The notes: a model not told the origin generated them from the letters alone. Positions 33,379 to 41,470 are shown, numbered from the stretch's first letter. The stretch is DNA of 64,000 bases from Kitasatospora acidiphila (GCF_006636205.1 NZ_VIGB01000003.1:4020501-4084500); one strand, 5' to 3'. Made by a program: numbers and translations.

Positions 33379-33764
33379 CCACTCCTGTTCCGCCCACTAG
33401 TTGGACTCCCCTTACCAGCTACGACAACTTCAATCCTCCGATCCCGACTAATCTCGATCCGAACTGGACCTACCCGGACTACGTCCTCAATGGCATTGAG
33501 CCGGCGGTTACCGGAGTTCCGGCAGACAATCCCAACTACCCGACCTTCAGGATCGGGCGAATCATCGGGCAGGGATCCGATACCGGTACGTGGATGATTC
33601 GGACGTGGGACGGCTGGCTTCTGGACAACGTCCTTCCTCATGCCTCTTATGAGGCTGGTGATTTCGTCCTTCTCTTGGCCTGTGGCACTTGGGTCGTTGA
33701 TCTCGGCCAGCGAACCTATCTGCCGGCGGTCCCATTGATTCCTGCTTATGTCCCGACCAGCTAA
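33375..33764 (+). CDS. Minor tail-associated protein
   Basis: 129 aa, Pro/Tyr/Trp-rich, with DTGTWMIRTWDGWLLDNVLPH and a short OB-like beta core. GTG start 33375 overlaps the stop before it (GTGA). It is probably part of the tail tip; no family recognised. Confidence 0.65.
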   Translation: MTTPVPPTSWTPLTSYDNFNPPIPTNLDPNWTYPDYVLNGIEPAVTGVPADNPNYPTFRIGRIIGQGSDTGTWMIRTWDGWLLDNVLPHASYEAGDFVLLLACGTWVVDLGQRTYLPAVPLIPAYVPTS

Positions 33765-33773
33765 GGAGCATGA

Positions 33774-34463
33774 GTGTCTGCGAATACCCCGAAGTCTGGT
33801 CTGACCTACCCTTCGCTCTCTGATCCGCCAAATGTTCCTCAGAACATGAACACGCTGGCGACTCAGCTTGATGGCATCGTCATCCCGAAGTATGCGAGTG
33901 CATCCGCAATGACTGCGGCGAATGGAACTCCGGCCGCCGGGGACATGTGCTATCGGACGGACCTCAAGGCGTATATGACCTACGACGGATCCGTCTGGAC
34001 CCAGGTTTCAAATACTGGCTGGCAGACATGGACTCCGACTTGGTCGACGTCGACCGGTCTTCATCTTCCCTCGTATGGGAATGCAACGGTTAGCGCTAGC
34101 TATCTTCACGCCTGGCGATCATGCTTCTTCAACATCTACATCGTGTTCGGGTCGACCACCAATTTCGGATCCGGTGCAACCACGTCAGATAACTGGCATT
34201 TCAGTCTGCCACCAGGAATCGCGCCTGGCCCCAATTTCAGCAGCGGCGCCGTTTTCCCCGGGTCCTGTTGGGGCGGCAGCGATGGCGCGCGCGTGCCTTG
34301 CCATGGCTGGATAGATAACACTAACAATTTCATCCTCAATGTGGATGGGATGCGAGTTGATGGAGCCGCCACGGGCAACGGAGCTATGGACTCTCTTACT
34401 CCGTTCACCTGGGCCTCGGGCTACATTCTTCAGTTCTCCGGCGTCTTCGAAACTACAACCTAA
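33774..34463 (+). CDS. Probable tail-tip or receptor-binding protein
   Basis: 229 aa. An N-terminal adaptor (SGLTYPSLSDPPNVPQNMNT) is followed by GDMCYRTDLKAYMTYDGSVW, a pattern common in phage tail spikes and fibres. The C-terminal half is strand-rich and Gly/Ser-rich. The last structural gene before lysis, so it may bind the host surface. GTG start 33774 follows AAGGAG. Confidence 0.65.
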   Translation: MSANTPKSGLTYPSLSDPPNVPQNMNTLATQLDGIVIPKYASASAMTAANGTPAAGDMCYRTDLKAYMTYDGSVWTQVSNTGWQTWTPTWSTSTGLHLPSYGNATVSASYLHAWRSCFFNIYIVFGSTTNFGSGATTSDNWHFSLPPGIAPGPNFSSGAVFPGSCWGGSDGARVPCHGWIDNTNNFILNVDGMRVDGAATGNGAMDSLTPFTWASGYILQFSGVFETTT

Positions 34464-34474
34464 GGAGACCCAGC

Positions 34475-35464
34475 ATGGCCCTGATGGGTCTTGATATCGC
34501 GTGGGCTCGACCGAGCAACGCGGACATTCTGAGTACCGGCGCATGTTTTGTGGCGCGTTACCTCAGTCCTGACGACACGAAGAACCTCACCGCGGCGGAA
34601 GTCCAGGGCTACCCGCCCGACGGAATTTCGATCGTGGTCGTCTGGGAGTCGACTGAACAGCGAATGCTCGATGGATACGCGGCTGGCGCCGCAGACGCTC
34701 AAGCCGCCGAGAATCAGCTGAAGGCCGTTGGCCTTCCTGACTCGATGCCGATCTATTTCGCATGTGATTTCGATGTCCAGGGCGGACAGCTCTCAACGAT
34801 CAACGACTATATGCGTGGCGTCAATTCAGTCATTGGCCTCGGTCGTTCTGGATTCTATGGCAGCTATTACGCCGTTGAGAATGTTGCCGCGGCTCCGGCC
34901 ACGGCAACCTATTTCTGGCAGGCTGACGCGTGGTCCGATAGTAAGTGGAGTGGCCACGCGAATATTCGCCAGGATGGCGGTACGGCCCTGGGGGGGTCTG
35001 CCGATATCGACCACGCGATGACTGACGACTATGGGCAATATCCGCGGTTCGTGGCCGCTCCTGTGCCGGCCCCACTGCCGGCACCCACTACCTCGCTTGG
35101 AGATGATGAGATGGCGGTTTTCTCGGAAGGTCCACTTCCGGAGGGTTTCGCATCCGATATCAAGGGCAACGAGATCGACCACTCGAAGGCTCGCGTTATC
35201 AGCTTGCCGCCGAAGAATAGCGGCTCCGCTGGTTGGGGCGGCGTGTGGCTTTCGTTCGCCTGTGACTTCGCCACCGTGCGTCTTCGCGTTGCAATCTGCA
35301 ACGCGGCTGGCCAGTTTCGGATCAACTTCTTTGATTTCACTCCGGGGAAGCGTGTGAGCGTCCCCATTTTTGATGGCGACCAGTACGTGAGTGTTGGTCG
35401 AGTTCAGGGCTTCGGCGATGGCGCGGAGCCGGTTGGCTATCTGATTGAGGCGGTAAAGAAGTGA
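34475..35464 (+). CDS. Endolysin (GH25-like / DUF1906 glycoside hydrolase)
   Basis: 329 aa. The N domain opens LMGLDIAWARPSNADIL and continues with VARYLSPDDTKNLTAAE and YFACDFDVQG, as in DUF1906/Rv2525c-type hydrolases that cut peptidoglycan. A Pro/Ala linker (APVPAPLPAPTT) joins a C-terminal domain of about 115 aa, probably for wall binding. No signal peptide, so it needs a holin. ATG 34475 follows AAGGAG. Confidence 0.85.
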   Translation: MALMGLDIAWARPSNADILSTGACFVARYLSPDDTKNLTAAEVQGYPPDGISIVVVWESTEQRMLDGYAAGAADAQAAENQLKAVGLPDSMPIYFACDFDVQGGQLSTINDYMRGVNSVIGLGRSGFYGSYYAVENVAAAPATATYFWQADAWSDSKWSGHANIRQDGGTALGGSADIDHAMTDDYGQYPRFVAAPVPAPLPAPTTSLGDDEMAVFSEGPLPEGFASDIKGNEIDHSKARVISLPPKNSGSAGWGGVWLSFACDFATVRLRVAICNAAGQFRINFFDFTPGKRVSVPIFDGDQYVSVGRVQGFGDGAEPVGYLIEAVKK

Positions 35465-35820
35465 ACCTTGTTGACCTTCTGACTGTGGCCCTGGCCAGCG
35501 TCCTGGCGCACAACGGACTTCAGGTCCTGGTCTCCAAGCTGACCGCGGTTGCTACCGCGGTCGACCAGGGCGACGTCAAGACTCTGGCTCACGACGCTCA
35601 CGGCGTCGTCGACTGGGTGGAGACTCACGATCCAGCTCTGGCCAAGTCTGTTGAGGCTGAGGCAGCACAGCTGCGTGCTGCCGCTGTGGACGAGATCGAG
35701 CGTGCTCGGCACGCTGCTGCCGAGGAGATTCGCAAGCTGGCGGCCGCGGTGGAGTCGGCGGCAACTGCCCTTCCTGCGACTCCCGTTGACCCGCCGGCAG
35801 CCCCTCCGGCGGCTAGCTGA
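35461..35820 (+). CDS. Hypothetical lysis-region protein
   Basis: 119 aa with a hydrophobic N terminus (NLVDLLTVALASVLAHNGLQ) and a long Ala/Glu-rich coiled coil. The Pro/Ala-rich tail resembles scaffold-like linkers. GTG overlaps the endolysin stop. It may be a holin partner; the role is inferred only from its place. Confidence 0.6.
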   Translation: MNLVDLLTVALASVLAHNGLQVLVSKLTAVATAVDQGDVKTLAHDAHGVVDWVETHDPALAKSVEAEAAQLRAAAVDEIERARHAAAEEIRKLAAAVESAATALPATPVDPPAAPPAAS

Positions 35821-36104
35821 TGGGAGAGCCTGAAACCTCGATCGTCACACTCAGGGACATGTATGACGTCATGATCTCTACCCGTGACACTGTCCGGGAT
35901 CTGAGTGCCGCCATGGGCGGCACGACTGCCCGGGTGGATGATCACGAGACTCGTATCCGAGGACTCGAAGCTGATCGGTCCAGCTACCTCACTGAGGACG
36001 ACATGAAAGACCGATCCAGTCACAGCCTCATGCGCACCGCGACTGTGGCAGGCATCGTGTCCACGGCCCTGGGCGTGGTCGAGTTCCTGATTCTGCATCA
36101 CTGA
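35820..36104 (+). CDS. Holin-like protein with C-terminal membrane helix
   Basis: 94 aa. Coiled-coil start (VTLRDMYDVMISTRDTVRDL), central ETRIRGLEADRSSY, and a final membrane helix (TATVAGIVSTALGVVEFLIL). This is the XhlA/hemolysin-like holin profile. It overlaps the previous stop by one base and precedes the terminator of the late operon. Confidence 0.7.
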   Translation: MGEPETSIVTLRDMYDVMISTRDTVRDLSAAMGGTTARVDDHETRIRGLEADRSSYLTEDDMKDRSSHSLMRTATVAGIVSTALGVVEFLILHH

Positions 36105-36115
36105 GCCAAAGACAA

Positions 36116-36143
36116 AGCCCCCGCCTTCCGGCGGGGGCTCTTT
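36116..36143 (+). terminator. Terminator of the late operon
   Basis: AGCCCCCGCC-TTCC-GGCGGGGGCT, a perfect 10-bp stem, followed by CTTTTG. It lies just after the holin-like gene and ahead of convergent minus-strand genes. Confidence 0.85.
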
Positions 36144-36155
36144 TGCGTTCGAGGC

Positions 36156-36347
36156 TCACGCGAAGTGATCGAACTCTCCGGCCTTGACGCCAGCGATGAA
36201 GGCGGCCCACTTGGCGCGATCGGTCGTGACGATGACGTTCGGGTCATCGCTCTCGCGCATCACGATCGCGCCGTTCTCGCCCGTGGCGACCTCAACGCAG
36301 TTTCCGTTGTTGCTGGCACTGAATGACGACTTCTGCCACTTGTACAT
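36156..36347 (-). CDS. DUF397 protein (partner of the HTH-DUF5753 regulator)
   Basis: 63 aa. Hallmarks of DUF397: WQKSSFSASNNGNCVEVA, MRESDDPN, then WAAFIAGVKAGEFD. These small proteins pair with HTH-DUF5753 regulators in WhiJ/AbaA-type loci that control Streptomyces development and antibiotics. Downstream of and codirectional with its regulator (36359-37222). Start is the ATG at 36347. Confidence 0.9.
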   Translation of the reverse strand: MYKWQKSSFSASNNGNCVEVATGENGAIVMRESDDPNVIVTTDRAKWAAFIAGVKAGEFDHFA

Positions 36348-36358
36348 GAACTACCCTT

Positions 36359-37222
36359 TCAGAATTGCAACAGAATGGCCTGAATCAAGCCCCATGAGTT
36401 TCGATGGGGAGACTCGGGCCGCGCCGGCGGCGAGGAGACCTGCGCCAGCTGGGCAAAGGTCGACCGGTAGCTTTCAAGCTCTTGAGGCGCCGTCAGATAC
36501 TCTACCTTGCTGGGATGGTCAACCCCTACGGTAGCAAGCTTCAGGTTGCCAGGACTACAGATGAAGAAGCTTGACGGATAAGGGCTGGACTCATCAACCG
36601 CGAAGGGCATCACTTGAATGCTGATTGCCGGATTCTCAGACATGTCAAGGAGATGAATGAGCTGTTCCCTCATGGTCCTGCGCCCAGCAAAAGACATCCT
36701 CAGCGCGGCTTCGTGAATGACGAAATCACATTGCGGCGCGGCCGATTCAAGGAGGATTCGTTGGCGTTCCTTGCGGAACTCCAACGCCCGATCCTCGCCA
36801 CCCTGATCAAAGCGGTATTCGTAGATCGCCTCTGTATAGCCGGGCGTTTGAAGCAAGCCCGGAATGTGCAAGATCTCGTAGCTCGCTATGTGTCGACTGG
36901 TGCTCTCCATCTCGGCAAGATCGAGCGCATGCCCCGGCATGGCACCGCTGTACTCGCTCCACCAGCCGCTGCCGTCCTGTGAACCCAGATCGATCAGGGC
37001 TCGAATGAACGGTTCATCGTTGCACTCGTAACTTGCAAGGAGCGCCTTCACCCGATCGGGTGAAACGCCGGTTCGGCCAGCCTCAACGTGGGAGAGCTGA
37101 GGTGCCCCCATGCCGATCACCGCACCAGCATCCTTCAGGCTGAACCCTGCTGACTCGCGCATCTGTCGCAGCTCAGCGCCGTAACGCCGCTGTCGCTCCG
37201 TGATGGTGGTTCTGAGCCCCAA
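36359..37222 (-). CDS. WhiJ-like HTH regulator (XRE, DUF5753)
   Basis: 287 aa. N-terminal XRE domain (YGAELRQMRESAGFSLKDAG ... SHVEAGRTGVS) and C-terminal DUF5753 (LLQTPGYTEAIY, RQRILL, VIHEAALRM, ISIQVMPFAV). Such proteins hold developmental genes and are lifted by their DUF397 partner. TTG start 37222 follows GGGGAGG. Its location in the phage could mean host control or immunity. I regard the gene at 47756 as the better immunity-repressor candidate. Confidence 0.9.
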   Translation of the reverse strand: MGLRTTITERQRRYGAELRQMRESAGFSLKDAGAVIGMGAPQLSHVEAGRTGVSPDRVKALLASYECNDEPFIRALIDLGSQDGSGWWSEYSGAMPGHALDLAEMESTSRHIASYEILHIPGLLQTPGYTEAIYEYRFDQGGEDRALEFRKERQRILLESAAPQCDFVIHEAALRMSFAGRRTMREQLIHLLDMSENPAISIQVMPFAVDESSPYPSSFFICSPGNLKLATVGVDHPSKVEYLTAPQELESYRSTFAQLAQVSSPPARPESPHRNSWGLIQAILLQF

Positions 37223-37410
37223 CGCTGCCTCCCCTCACTGTTGCAGTCTCCCTGTTGAGCCGCCCTGTACGCCAGTTGGTGTCAAGGGCGAACACTAGAT
37301 CAACGATGCTGGTTCCTCGGAGTGGGTTGCAAGGTTGCACCTGACTGCCCTACCGTCTGTGGCAGGGCGCTTACGCCATGGGTGCCCATCCGATGCGGCG
37401 GAGGACACTC

Positions 37411-37830
37411 ATGCCTGCTTCTCTCGTTACCGAGCCCAGAGAAGATCACTGGCTCGACTCAGATCGGTTAGCGCCAGCTACCGCACGGCGTCGAACCTCC
37501 GACTTTCTGAGCGCCTACGGCCTTGACGCCCTTCAGGGCGACGCCATTACCGTGGTCTCAGAGCTCGTGACCAACGCGGTGCAATACGGGTCGCCGCGCC
37601 TTGGACGCGTCCTACTGACTCTGCGGGCCCCCAATCGGGAGCAACTGCACGTCGAGATAAGGGACTTCGGTCCTACTCCCATCCCGGAACCGCGTGATGC
37701 GGCTCTCGACGATGAGGCCGGCCGCGGCCTACAGATTGTCTCAACTCTCGCTAGAAACTGGGGAGTTGACTACCGCGGCGACCACGGCAAAGTGGTTTGG
37801 GCCATTTTGGCTGATCAGCCCACCGAATGA
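37411..37830 (+). CDS. RsbW-like ATP-binding protein (anti-sigma type)
   Basis: 139 aa GHKL ATPase fold: VVSELVTNAVQYG (N box), IRDFGPTPIP (D box) and EAGRGLQIVSTLARNWG (G box). Streptomyces has many such stand-alone anti-sigma-like ATPases. Here it is divergent from the HTH-DUF5753 gene, forming a WhiJ-type triad. The ATG at 37411 follows GGAGG; the longer frame starting at 37378 has no ribosome site. Confidence 0.88.
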   Translation: MPASLVTEPREDHWLDSDRLAPATARRRTSDFLSAYGLDALQGDAITVVSELVTNAVQYGSPRLGRVLLTLRAPNREQLHVEIRDFGPTPIPEPRDAALDDEAGRGLQIVSTLARNWGVDYRGDHGKVVWAILADQPTE

Positions 37831-37834
37831 AGCT

Positions 37835-37854
37835 CCGGCGCCTTCCGGCGCCGG
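37835..37854 (+). terminator. Hairpin after the RsbW-like gene
   Basis: CCGGCGCC-TTCC-GGCGCCGG, a perfect 8-bp stem just after the stop codon. No U-run of note. Confidence 0.6.
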
Positions 37855-37934
37855 TTGGATCCCACTCGTGACCCGGACCGGTCTTTACGGGTGAGATCCC
37901 TTTCTCCGCATCGTTCATCTCTCACCATGCGGAG

Positions 37935-37982
37935 AGCGCCCCGCCCGGGAACCCCTTCCCTGTGCATCCCGGGCGGGGCGCT
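37935..37982. repeat. Perfect 16-bp inverted repeat
   Basis: AGCGCCCCGCCCGGGA at 37935-37950 and its exact complement at 37967-37982, with a 16-base loop. It lies between the WhiJ-type triad and the next plus-strand gene. It could be a terminator, a protein site or an insulator; it has no T-run. Confidence 0.65.
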
Positions 37983-38056
37983 AATCCATCACCTGGCTCA
38001 GTCAACTAGGCGCCGCTGCACGGGATTTGCCGGGCGACGCCCAGAAGGGATGTTCC

Positions 38057-38332
38057 ATGAACGCTACGCTGACGCACCGCTTCCCGGGATACACGCTGAC
38101 GCGCCCGTTTGACCAGTCTGCCGCCCTGCTCGATCTGCGTGCGCTCGGCCAGAAGCTCGACCGCCAGGCCGCAATCGGGGCCTCGAAGGAAAAGCTGGAC
38201 GAGACGCTGTCCGTGATGAGCGAGGTGCACGGCCGAATCGTGGTGACGCTGACAGACGCCCTGATGCCCACGACGGAGCGTCGTTGGCACGCTAGTCGAG
38301 TCATCGACAGCGAGCTTCGCGCGGTTGCTTGA
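38057..38332 (+). CDS. Hypothetical protein, cargo region
   Basis: 91 aa, mostly helical (DLRALGQKLDRQAAIGASKE). Starts at ATG 38057 after AAGGGA. Overlaps the next start by one base (TGATG). Present on the plus strand with the triad, so it could belong to the lysogenic cargo. No family recognised. Confidence 0.6.
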   Translation: MNATLTHRFPGYTLTRPFDQSAALLDLRALGQKLDRQAAIGASKEKLDETLSVMSEVHGRIVVTLTDALMPTTERRWHASRVIDSELRAVA

Positions 38333-38508
38333 TGGCAGACTTCGAAGGTCTACATGGGGAGTGCATCCACGTGCGCAACGCGCCCACCGGCGAAGTGGTG
38401 CTGTCGACCGAGAAGACTGCGGTTGCCATCGCTCCTGATGAGGCTTGGCGATTGGGGCAGGAGATCGTCAACCTGTCCTACGACCCTCGCGAAGGCCAGA
38501 TACACTGA
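38332..38508 (+). CDS. Small hypothetical protein
   Basis: 58 aa, beta-rich, with GECIHVRNAPTGEVVLSTEK and a helix. ATG overlaps the previous stop by one base. Short DUF-type proteins of this kind (with an ADFEG start) are common near HTH-DUF5753 genes in Streptomyces. Function unknown. Confidence 0.55.
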   Translation: MADFEGLHGECIHVRNAPTGEVVLSTEKTAVAIAPDEAWRLGQEIVNLSYDPREGQIH

Positions 38509-38574
38509 CTGTGTTCCGTCTATCAGCCCTTAGCGGTCCAATGCCTGTGACCCTATAGGCAGATGGAACACAGA

Positions 38575-38603
38575 AGCCCCCGGCCATCAGGCCGGGGGCT
38601 TTA
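38575..38603 (+). terminator. Terminator of the cargo genes
   Basis: AGCCCCCGGCC-ATCA-GGCCGGGGGCT, a perfect 11-bp stem, followed by TTATTTG. It separates 38332-38508 from the next small gene. Confidence 0.8.
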
Positions 38604-38645
38604 TTTGTTGCAGTAGATCATCTATCAAAACAGAGGAGCGTCAGC

Positions 38646-38822
38646 ATGGCGCAAGCCCCAATGCCGTGCACTTCATGCGTCGGCGGTCGGCAGCAGCAAA
38701 CACGCGTGGTCCTACGGGTTCAGCCCGACGGGACGCAGATTCCTGACACCGAACAGGTCGAAGTACCGTGTTCCGTCTGTGGGGGCAGCGGCCAAGTGGC
38801 CGGCCCTTACACGTTCATGTGA
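38646..38822 (+). CDS. DnaJ-type zinc-ribbon microprotein
   Basis: 58 aa with CTSC and CSVCGGSGQV, a four-Cys ribbon like the DnaJ central domain. It is the last plus-strand gene before the minus right arm. ATG 38646 follows AGAGGAG. Such ribbons are common in actinophages, with unknown partners. Confidence 0.65.
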   Translation: MAQAPMPCTSCVGGRQQQTRVVLRVQPDGTQIPDTEQVEVPCSVCGGSGQVAGPYTFM

Positions 38823-38835
38823 CACCCGAGATCGG

Positions 38836-39405
38836 CTATCCGTGCTGAATGATCCTCTCGTAGCAGATCATGTAGCCGATCGCATCAATGATCGAGTCTC
38901 GATGTCCCGGCGTCCCGATGAGCCGGGACAGCTTCAACTGCACCATGCCGATGGCGACTTCGAGTGGCTGAACCTCTCGGCCGAAGACGGCCGACCACTC
39001 CTTTGCAGTGCGCCTGAAATCATCGCTCGGATGGCCGTAGACAGCCTGTCGCTCCCCATTCCGGACGATCCTTGCCGCGGTCATCTCCGCCGGCTCTGTG
39101 GGGTCCGCATCGGCGTGATGGACGATCTCTAGCCCGAGAGCCTTCGCAACCAGGTACTCAAGGCGTGCGCCTTCAGAGTCCTGCCATCCGGGCAAGAGGA
39201 AGATCATGGATGCCTTCAGCAGCATCTGAACATCCGCCCGAATGTACTCCGAGATCTCCCGGCTTTGATCTCCGTCGAAGTTCTCGGCGGGATTGAGGAC
39301 GACCATCCCGGACTGACGAAGGCTGTCCGCCACCGAGTTGAACAAGTCGTAGTTGAAGTTCGGCAGGCCCCTCATGGGGCCGGAGATGTAGACGGCATCA
39401 GGCAA
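38836..39405 (-). CDS. DUF4406-DUF6378 fusion (deoxyribosyltransferase-like)
   Basis: 189 aa. N domain AVYISGPMRGLPNFNYDLFN ... FLLPGWQDSEGARLEY is DUF4406, related to nucleoside 2-deoxyribosyltransferases (a TIR-like fold). The C domain (GHPSDDFRRTAKEWSAVFG ... KLSRL, HRDSIIDAIGYM) matches DUF6378. It may act in nucleotide salvage or in modifying nucleotide signals. TTG start 39405, overlapping the previous gene by 8 bp. Confidence 0.7.
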   Translation of the reverse strand: MPDAVYISGPMRGLPNFNYDLFNSVADSLRQSGMVVLNPAENFDGDQSREISEYIRADVQMLLKASMIFLLPGWQDSEGARLEYLVAKALGLEIVHHADADPTEPAEMTAARIVRNGERQAVYGHPSDDFRRTAKEWSAVFGREVQPLEVAIGMVQLKLSRLIGTPGHRDSIIDAIGYMICYERIIQHG

Positions 39406-39661
39406 AGTTTTCCCACCGATCGAAGTAGTCCGAAGTCGCGTCAAAAAGGTTGGGAATTCCGTCGATCGCATCGTTGATGGACTTGACCTTCTCCAGGCTC
39501 TCCGCGGTTGGCTTCGCCGCGTTGCCCTCATCGGGGTACGTGAGATGACATCGGCCGTCGGCCATATCCCCGAAGGCATCCGATATGAGCCGGAGTTCAG
39601 ATTGCGTGAACTCCATGGTGTAGGTCGGCTCGGCAGGCTGGTCAGCAATGAACTTAGCCAT
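39398..39661 (-). CDS. Hypothetical phage protein
   Basis: 87 aa. Helix-rich, with QSELRLISDAFGDMADGRC and a long C-terminal helix; acidic. ATG 39661 (a TTG at 39667 is also possible). It overlaps both neighbours and is part of the right-arm operon. No family recognised. Confidence 0.6.
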   Translation of the reverse strand: MAKFIADQPAEPTYTMEFTQSELRLISDAFGDMADGRCHLTYPDEGNAAKPTAESLEKVKSINDAIDGIPNLFDATSDYFDRWENFA

Positions 39662-39929
39662 GGTCAATCACCGTGATGTTCTTGATATTCGGCCACGCGG
39701 GATGCCCATCACGCTCGCCGGACATCGAGCCCTTGATGCCCTGGACCTTGACTCTGGTTACCGTGTGGCTCACACGCTCTCGCGTCTGGTAGCTCCAACG
39801 CTCCTCCTCGCACTCCTCGATGGCGAGGACTTCGCCGAGAACCATTTCAGAGCCGCTGCCATAGCCAGTCGGGTAGAAAACCTTGTCCCCGACCCCATAC
39901 TCGTTCCCTCGCCAGTCAGTGAGTCGCAT
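39654..39929 (-). CDS. Hypothetical phage protein (DUF-type, KOW-like)
   Basis: 91 aa, beta-rich: GNEYGVGDKVFYPTGYGSGS resembles KOW/Tudor-like barrels, followed by VLGEVLAIEECEEERWSYQT. ATG 39929 sits nine bases after GGGAGG. It could bind nucleic acid or protein. No firm family. Confidence 0.6.
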   Translation of the reverse strand: MRLTDWRGNEYGVGDKVFYPTGYGSGSEMVLGEVLAIEECEEERWSYQTRERVSHTVTRVKVQGIKGSMSGERDGHPAWPNIKNITVIDHG

Positions 39930-40065
39930 AGTCAATTACCTCCCGAACCTTCTTCTCGATCATCTCGACCATGCCGGCCTGTCGATATGCCTTATCGCCC
40001 CACCAGGATTCGAAGGCTTCCCAGACTCCGGGGCTGATCTCGTAATCGTCACCATTGATCAGCAT
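39916..40065 (-). CDS. Small acidic phage protein
   Basis: 49 aa (MLINGDDYEISPGVWEAFES). ATG 40065 follows GGGAGAACG. The longer frame to 40143 crosses a hairpin and is likely non-coding. No family recognised. Confidence 0.55.
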   Translation of the reverse strand: MLINGDDYEISPGVWEAFESWWGDKAYRQAGMVEMIEKKVREVIDYATH

Positions 40066-40114
40066 CGCTTCGCGTTCTCCCATCTCCTTGCGGTTCGCAT
40101 GAGCTGCCGGACAA

Positions 40115-40137
40115 CGCCCGGGGCAACGCCCCGGGCG
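40115..40137 (-). terminator. Strong hairpin between right-arm genes
   Basis: CGCCCGGGGC-AAC-GCCCCGGGCG, a perfect 10-bp stem in a 100-bp gap after the membrane gene at 40168. It may end or slow leftward transcription. Confidence 0.55.
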
Positions 40138-40167
40138 GTCCATTGTTCGATCAGCCGGCGGTAGCCG

Positions 40168-40359
40168 TCAGGCATCGCTCTTGGAGTGCTTGCCGATGAG
40201 CCAAAGACCGTAGTTCGCCAGGAAGACGATTCCGAACCACTTCCAGAAGCTCAGGACGTGCGGAAAGATCAGGTGGAGCATCTCAGCAACAAATGCCTCG
40301 ACTCCGAAGACGATGCCAGCAGCGATGATGAAGCCGATAAGCCATGCAACGACCTTCAA
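40168..40359 (-). CDS. Small membrane protein, two helices
   Basis: 63 aa with two hydrophobic segments (VVAWLIGFIIAAGIVFGVEA and WFGIVFLANYGLWLIG). Typical of phage small membrane proteins that alter superinfection or host envelope state. ATG 40359 follows GGGGAA. Function unknown. Confidence 0.65.
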   Translation of the reverse strand: MKVVAWLIGFIIAAGIVFGVEAFVAEMLHLIFPHVLSFWKWFGIVFLANYGLWLIGKHSKSDA

Positions 40360-40370
40360 GATTCCCCTCC

Positions 40371-40979
40371 TTAGACTGCGGCCGGCATGCGGCCGGCCTT
40401 CCGGCTTCCGGGCCCGTCGTGGTCGACGGGCGTGCGATTGATTCGCTCGTTGATTCGCTGAGTCAGGGTGTCGATGGCTCGATCAACCGCCTTACGGGCG
40501 GCATCAGTCGGGTATTCCTCGCCATCTCGGAATCGGCGCGTCAGTCGCATCTGATCCATGCCAGAAAGAGACTCAATAGCGGCATCGAGATCCCAGAGGG
40601 CAATGCAGACGTGCTCATGGACCAGGAGAGCCGTCCGATCGTCCGGTCCAGTAGGGACCGAAGTCTCTCGCAGGGACTCATCCCAATAGGCGTTCTCCAG
40701 AAGTCCTCGGACCTCAGCCGGCGTGTAGAGATATCGAGCCGATCGGACCGTGTAGTCATAGCGCTCTCGGGACGCATACCGCGTCGCCACGCGGGTCATG
40801 AAGGCGCCCATGAGGCCGGGATTCTCGGAGAGCTTCTGATGCATCTCGGGATGCTCAACGAGAGCCGTCAGGGCCTCCTGAGACAGATCCTCGGCTTCGA
40901 TACCGGGCCACTTCCGGGCCACGTTCTTCCCGACTCGCTGAGCGAGGGAGTGAATTGCAGTCCAGTCGATCTCGGTCAC
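40371..40979 (-). CDS. Sigma-factor-like protein
   Basis: 202 aa. The segment IEAEDLSQEALTALVEHPEM and following LMGAFMTRVATRYASRERYD look like sigma-70 region 2 (DLxQEax...fxxyLxxvarN); the C-terminal half, RRFRDGEEYPTDAARKAVDR, may be a region-4-like helix pair. It could redirect host RNA polymerase to phage genes. ATG 40979 overlaps the upstream stop. The match is a recalled pattern. Confidence 0.65.
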   Translation of the reverse strand: MTEIDWTAIHSLAQRVGKNVARKWPGIEAEDLSQEALTALVEHPEMHQKLSENPGLMGAFMTRVATRYASRERYDYTVRSARYLYTPAEVRGLLENAYWDESLRETSVPTGPDDRTALLVHEHVCIALWDLDAAIESLSGMDQMRLTRRFRDGEEYPTDAARKAVDRAIDTLTQRINERINRTPVDHDGPGSRKAGRMPAAV

Positions 40980-41332
40980 TCGCTCACCTTCTCGAAGTTG
41001 TCGCCGAAGATGAGATCGAAGTTGCCGTGAGGGTCCCGGCCGATATATCCGAAGTCCCCATCCTTGTCTGCGGACCGGGATACGGCATCGATGGTGAAGG
41101 TCTCATAGCCATCGCTGACCTTGTCGCCTACGGCGTGCTTCGGCTCGCGGATGCGCTTGTAGTGGCTCTCATCTTCGAGCGATGAGGCAAGCGTGAGTGA
41201 CGGGTGTCCGCCCGGACGGCAACATGCAACATACGTCAATCCGTCGCTTGCCTTGAACGGCTCGGATTCGACCAGAACAACGGTTTCAGTGGTGCTCCAT
41301 TGGTACTTGCGACCGGCCCATGCCTCAGTCAT
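40976..41332 (-). CDS. Hypothetical phage protein
   Basis: 118 aa, beta-rich (STTETVVLVESEPFKASDGL). The ATG at 41332 follows AAGGAG, favoured over an extension to 41458 that has no ribosome site. Its stop overlaps the sigma-like gene. No family recognised. Confidence 0.6.
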   Translation of the reverse strand: MTEAWAGRKYQWSTTETVVLVESEPFKASDGLTYVACCRPGGHPSLTLASSLEDESHYKRIREPKHAVGDKVSDGYETFTIDAVSRSADKDGDFGYIGRDPHGNFDLIFGDNFEKVSE

Positions 41333-41470
41333 GTTTGTGCTCCTTCGCGGGATGTGTTGAAGAGTCAGATCGATCGAAGTGACGTCACGGCTGTAATTCA
41401 CTGCCGTTTGGCGAGCAATCCATGTTTCGCCCGGCAAAGCGGATTCTGTGATTTGCATCGGAAGAGAGAA

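Noticed and set aside
36359..37222. HTH-DUF5753 protein as the immunity repressor
   Set aside because: It comes with DUF397 and an RsbW-like ATPase, no operator-like site lies near it, and the L5-like HTH gene by attR fits better.
41333..41458. N-terminal extension of the 118-aa protein
   Set aside because: No ribosome site, whereas AAGGAG precedes the ATG at 41332.
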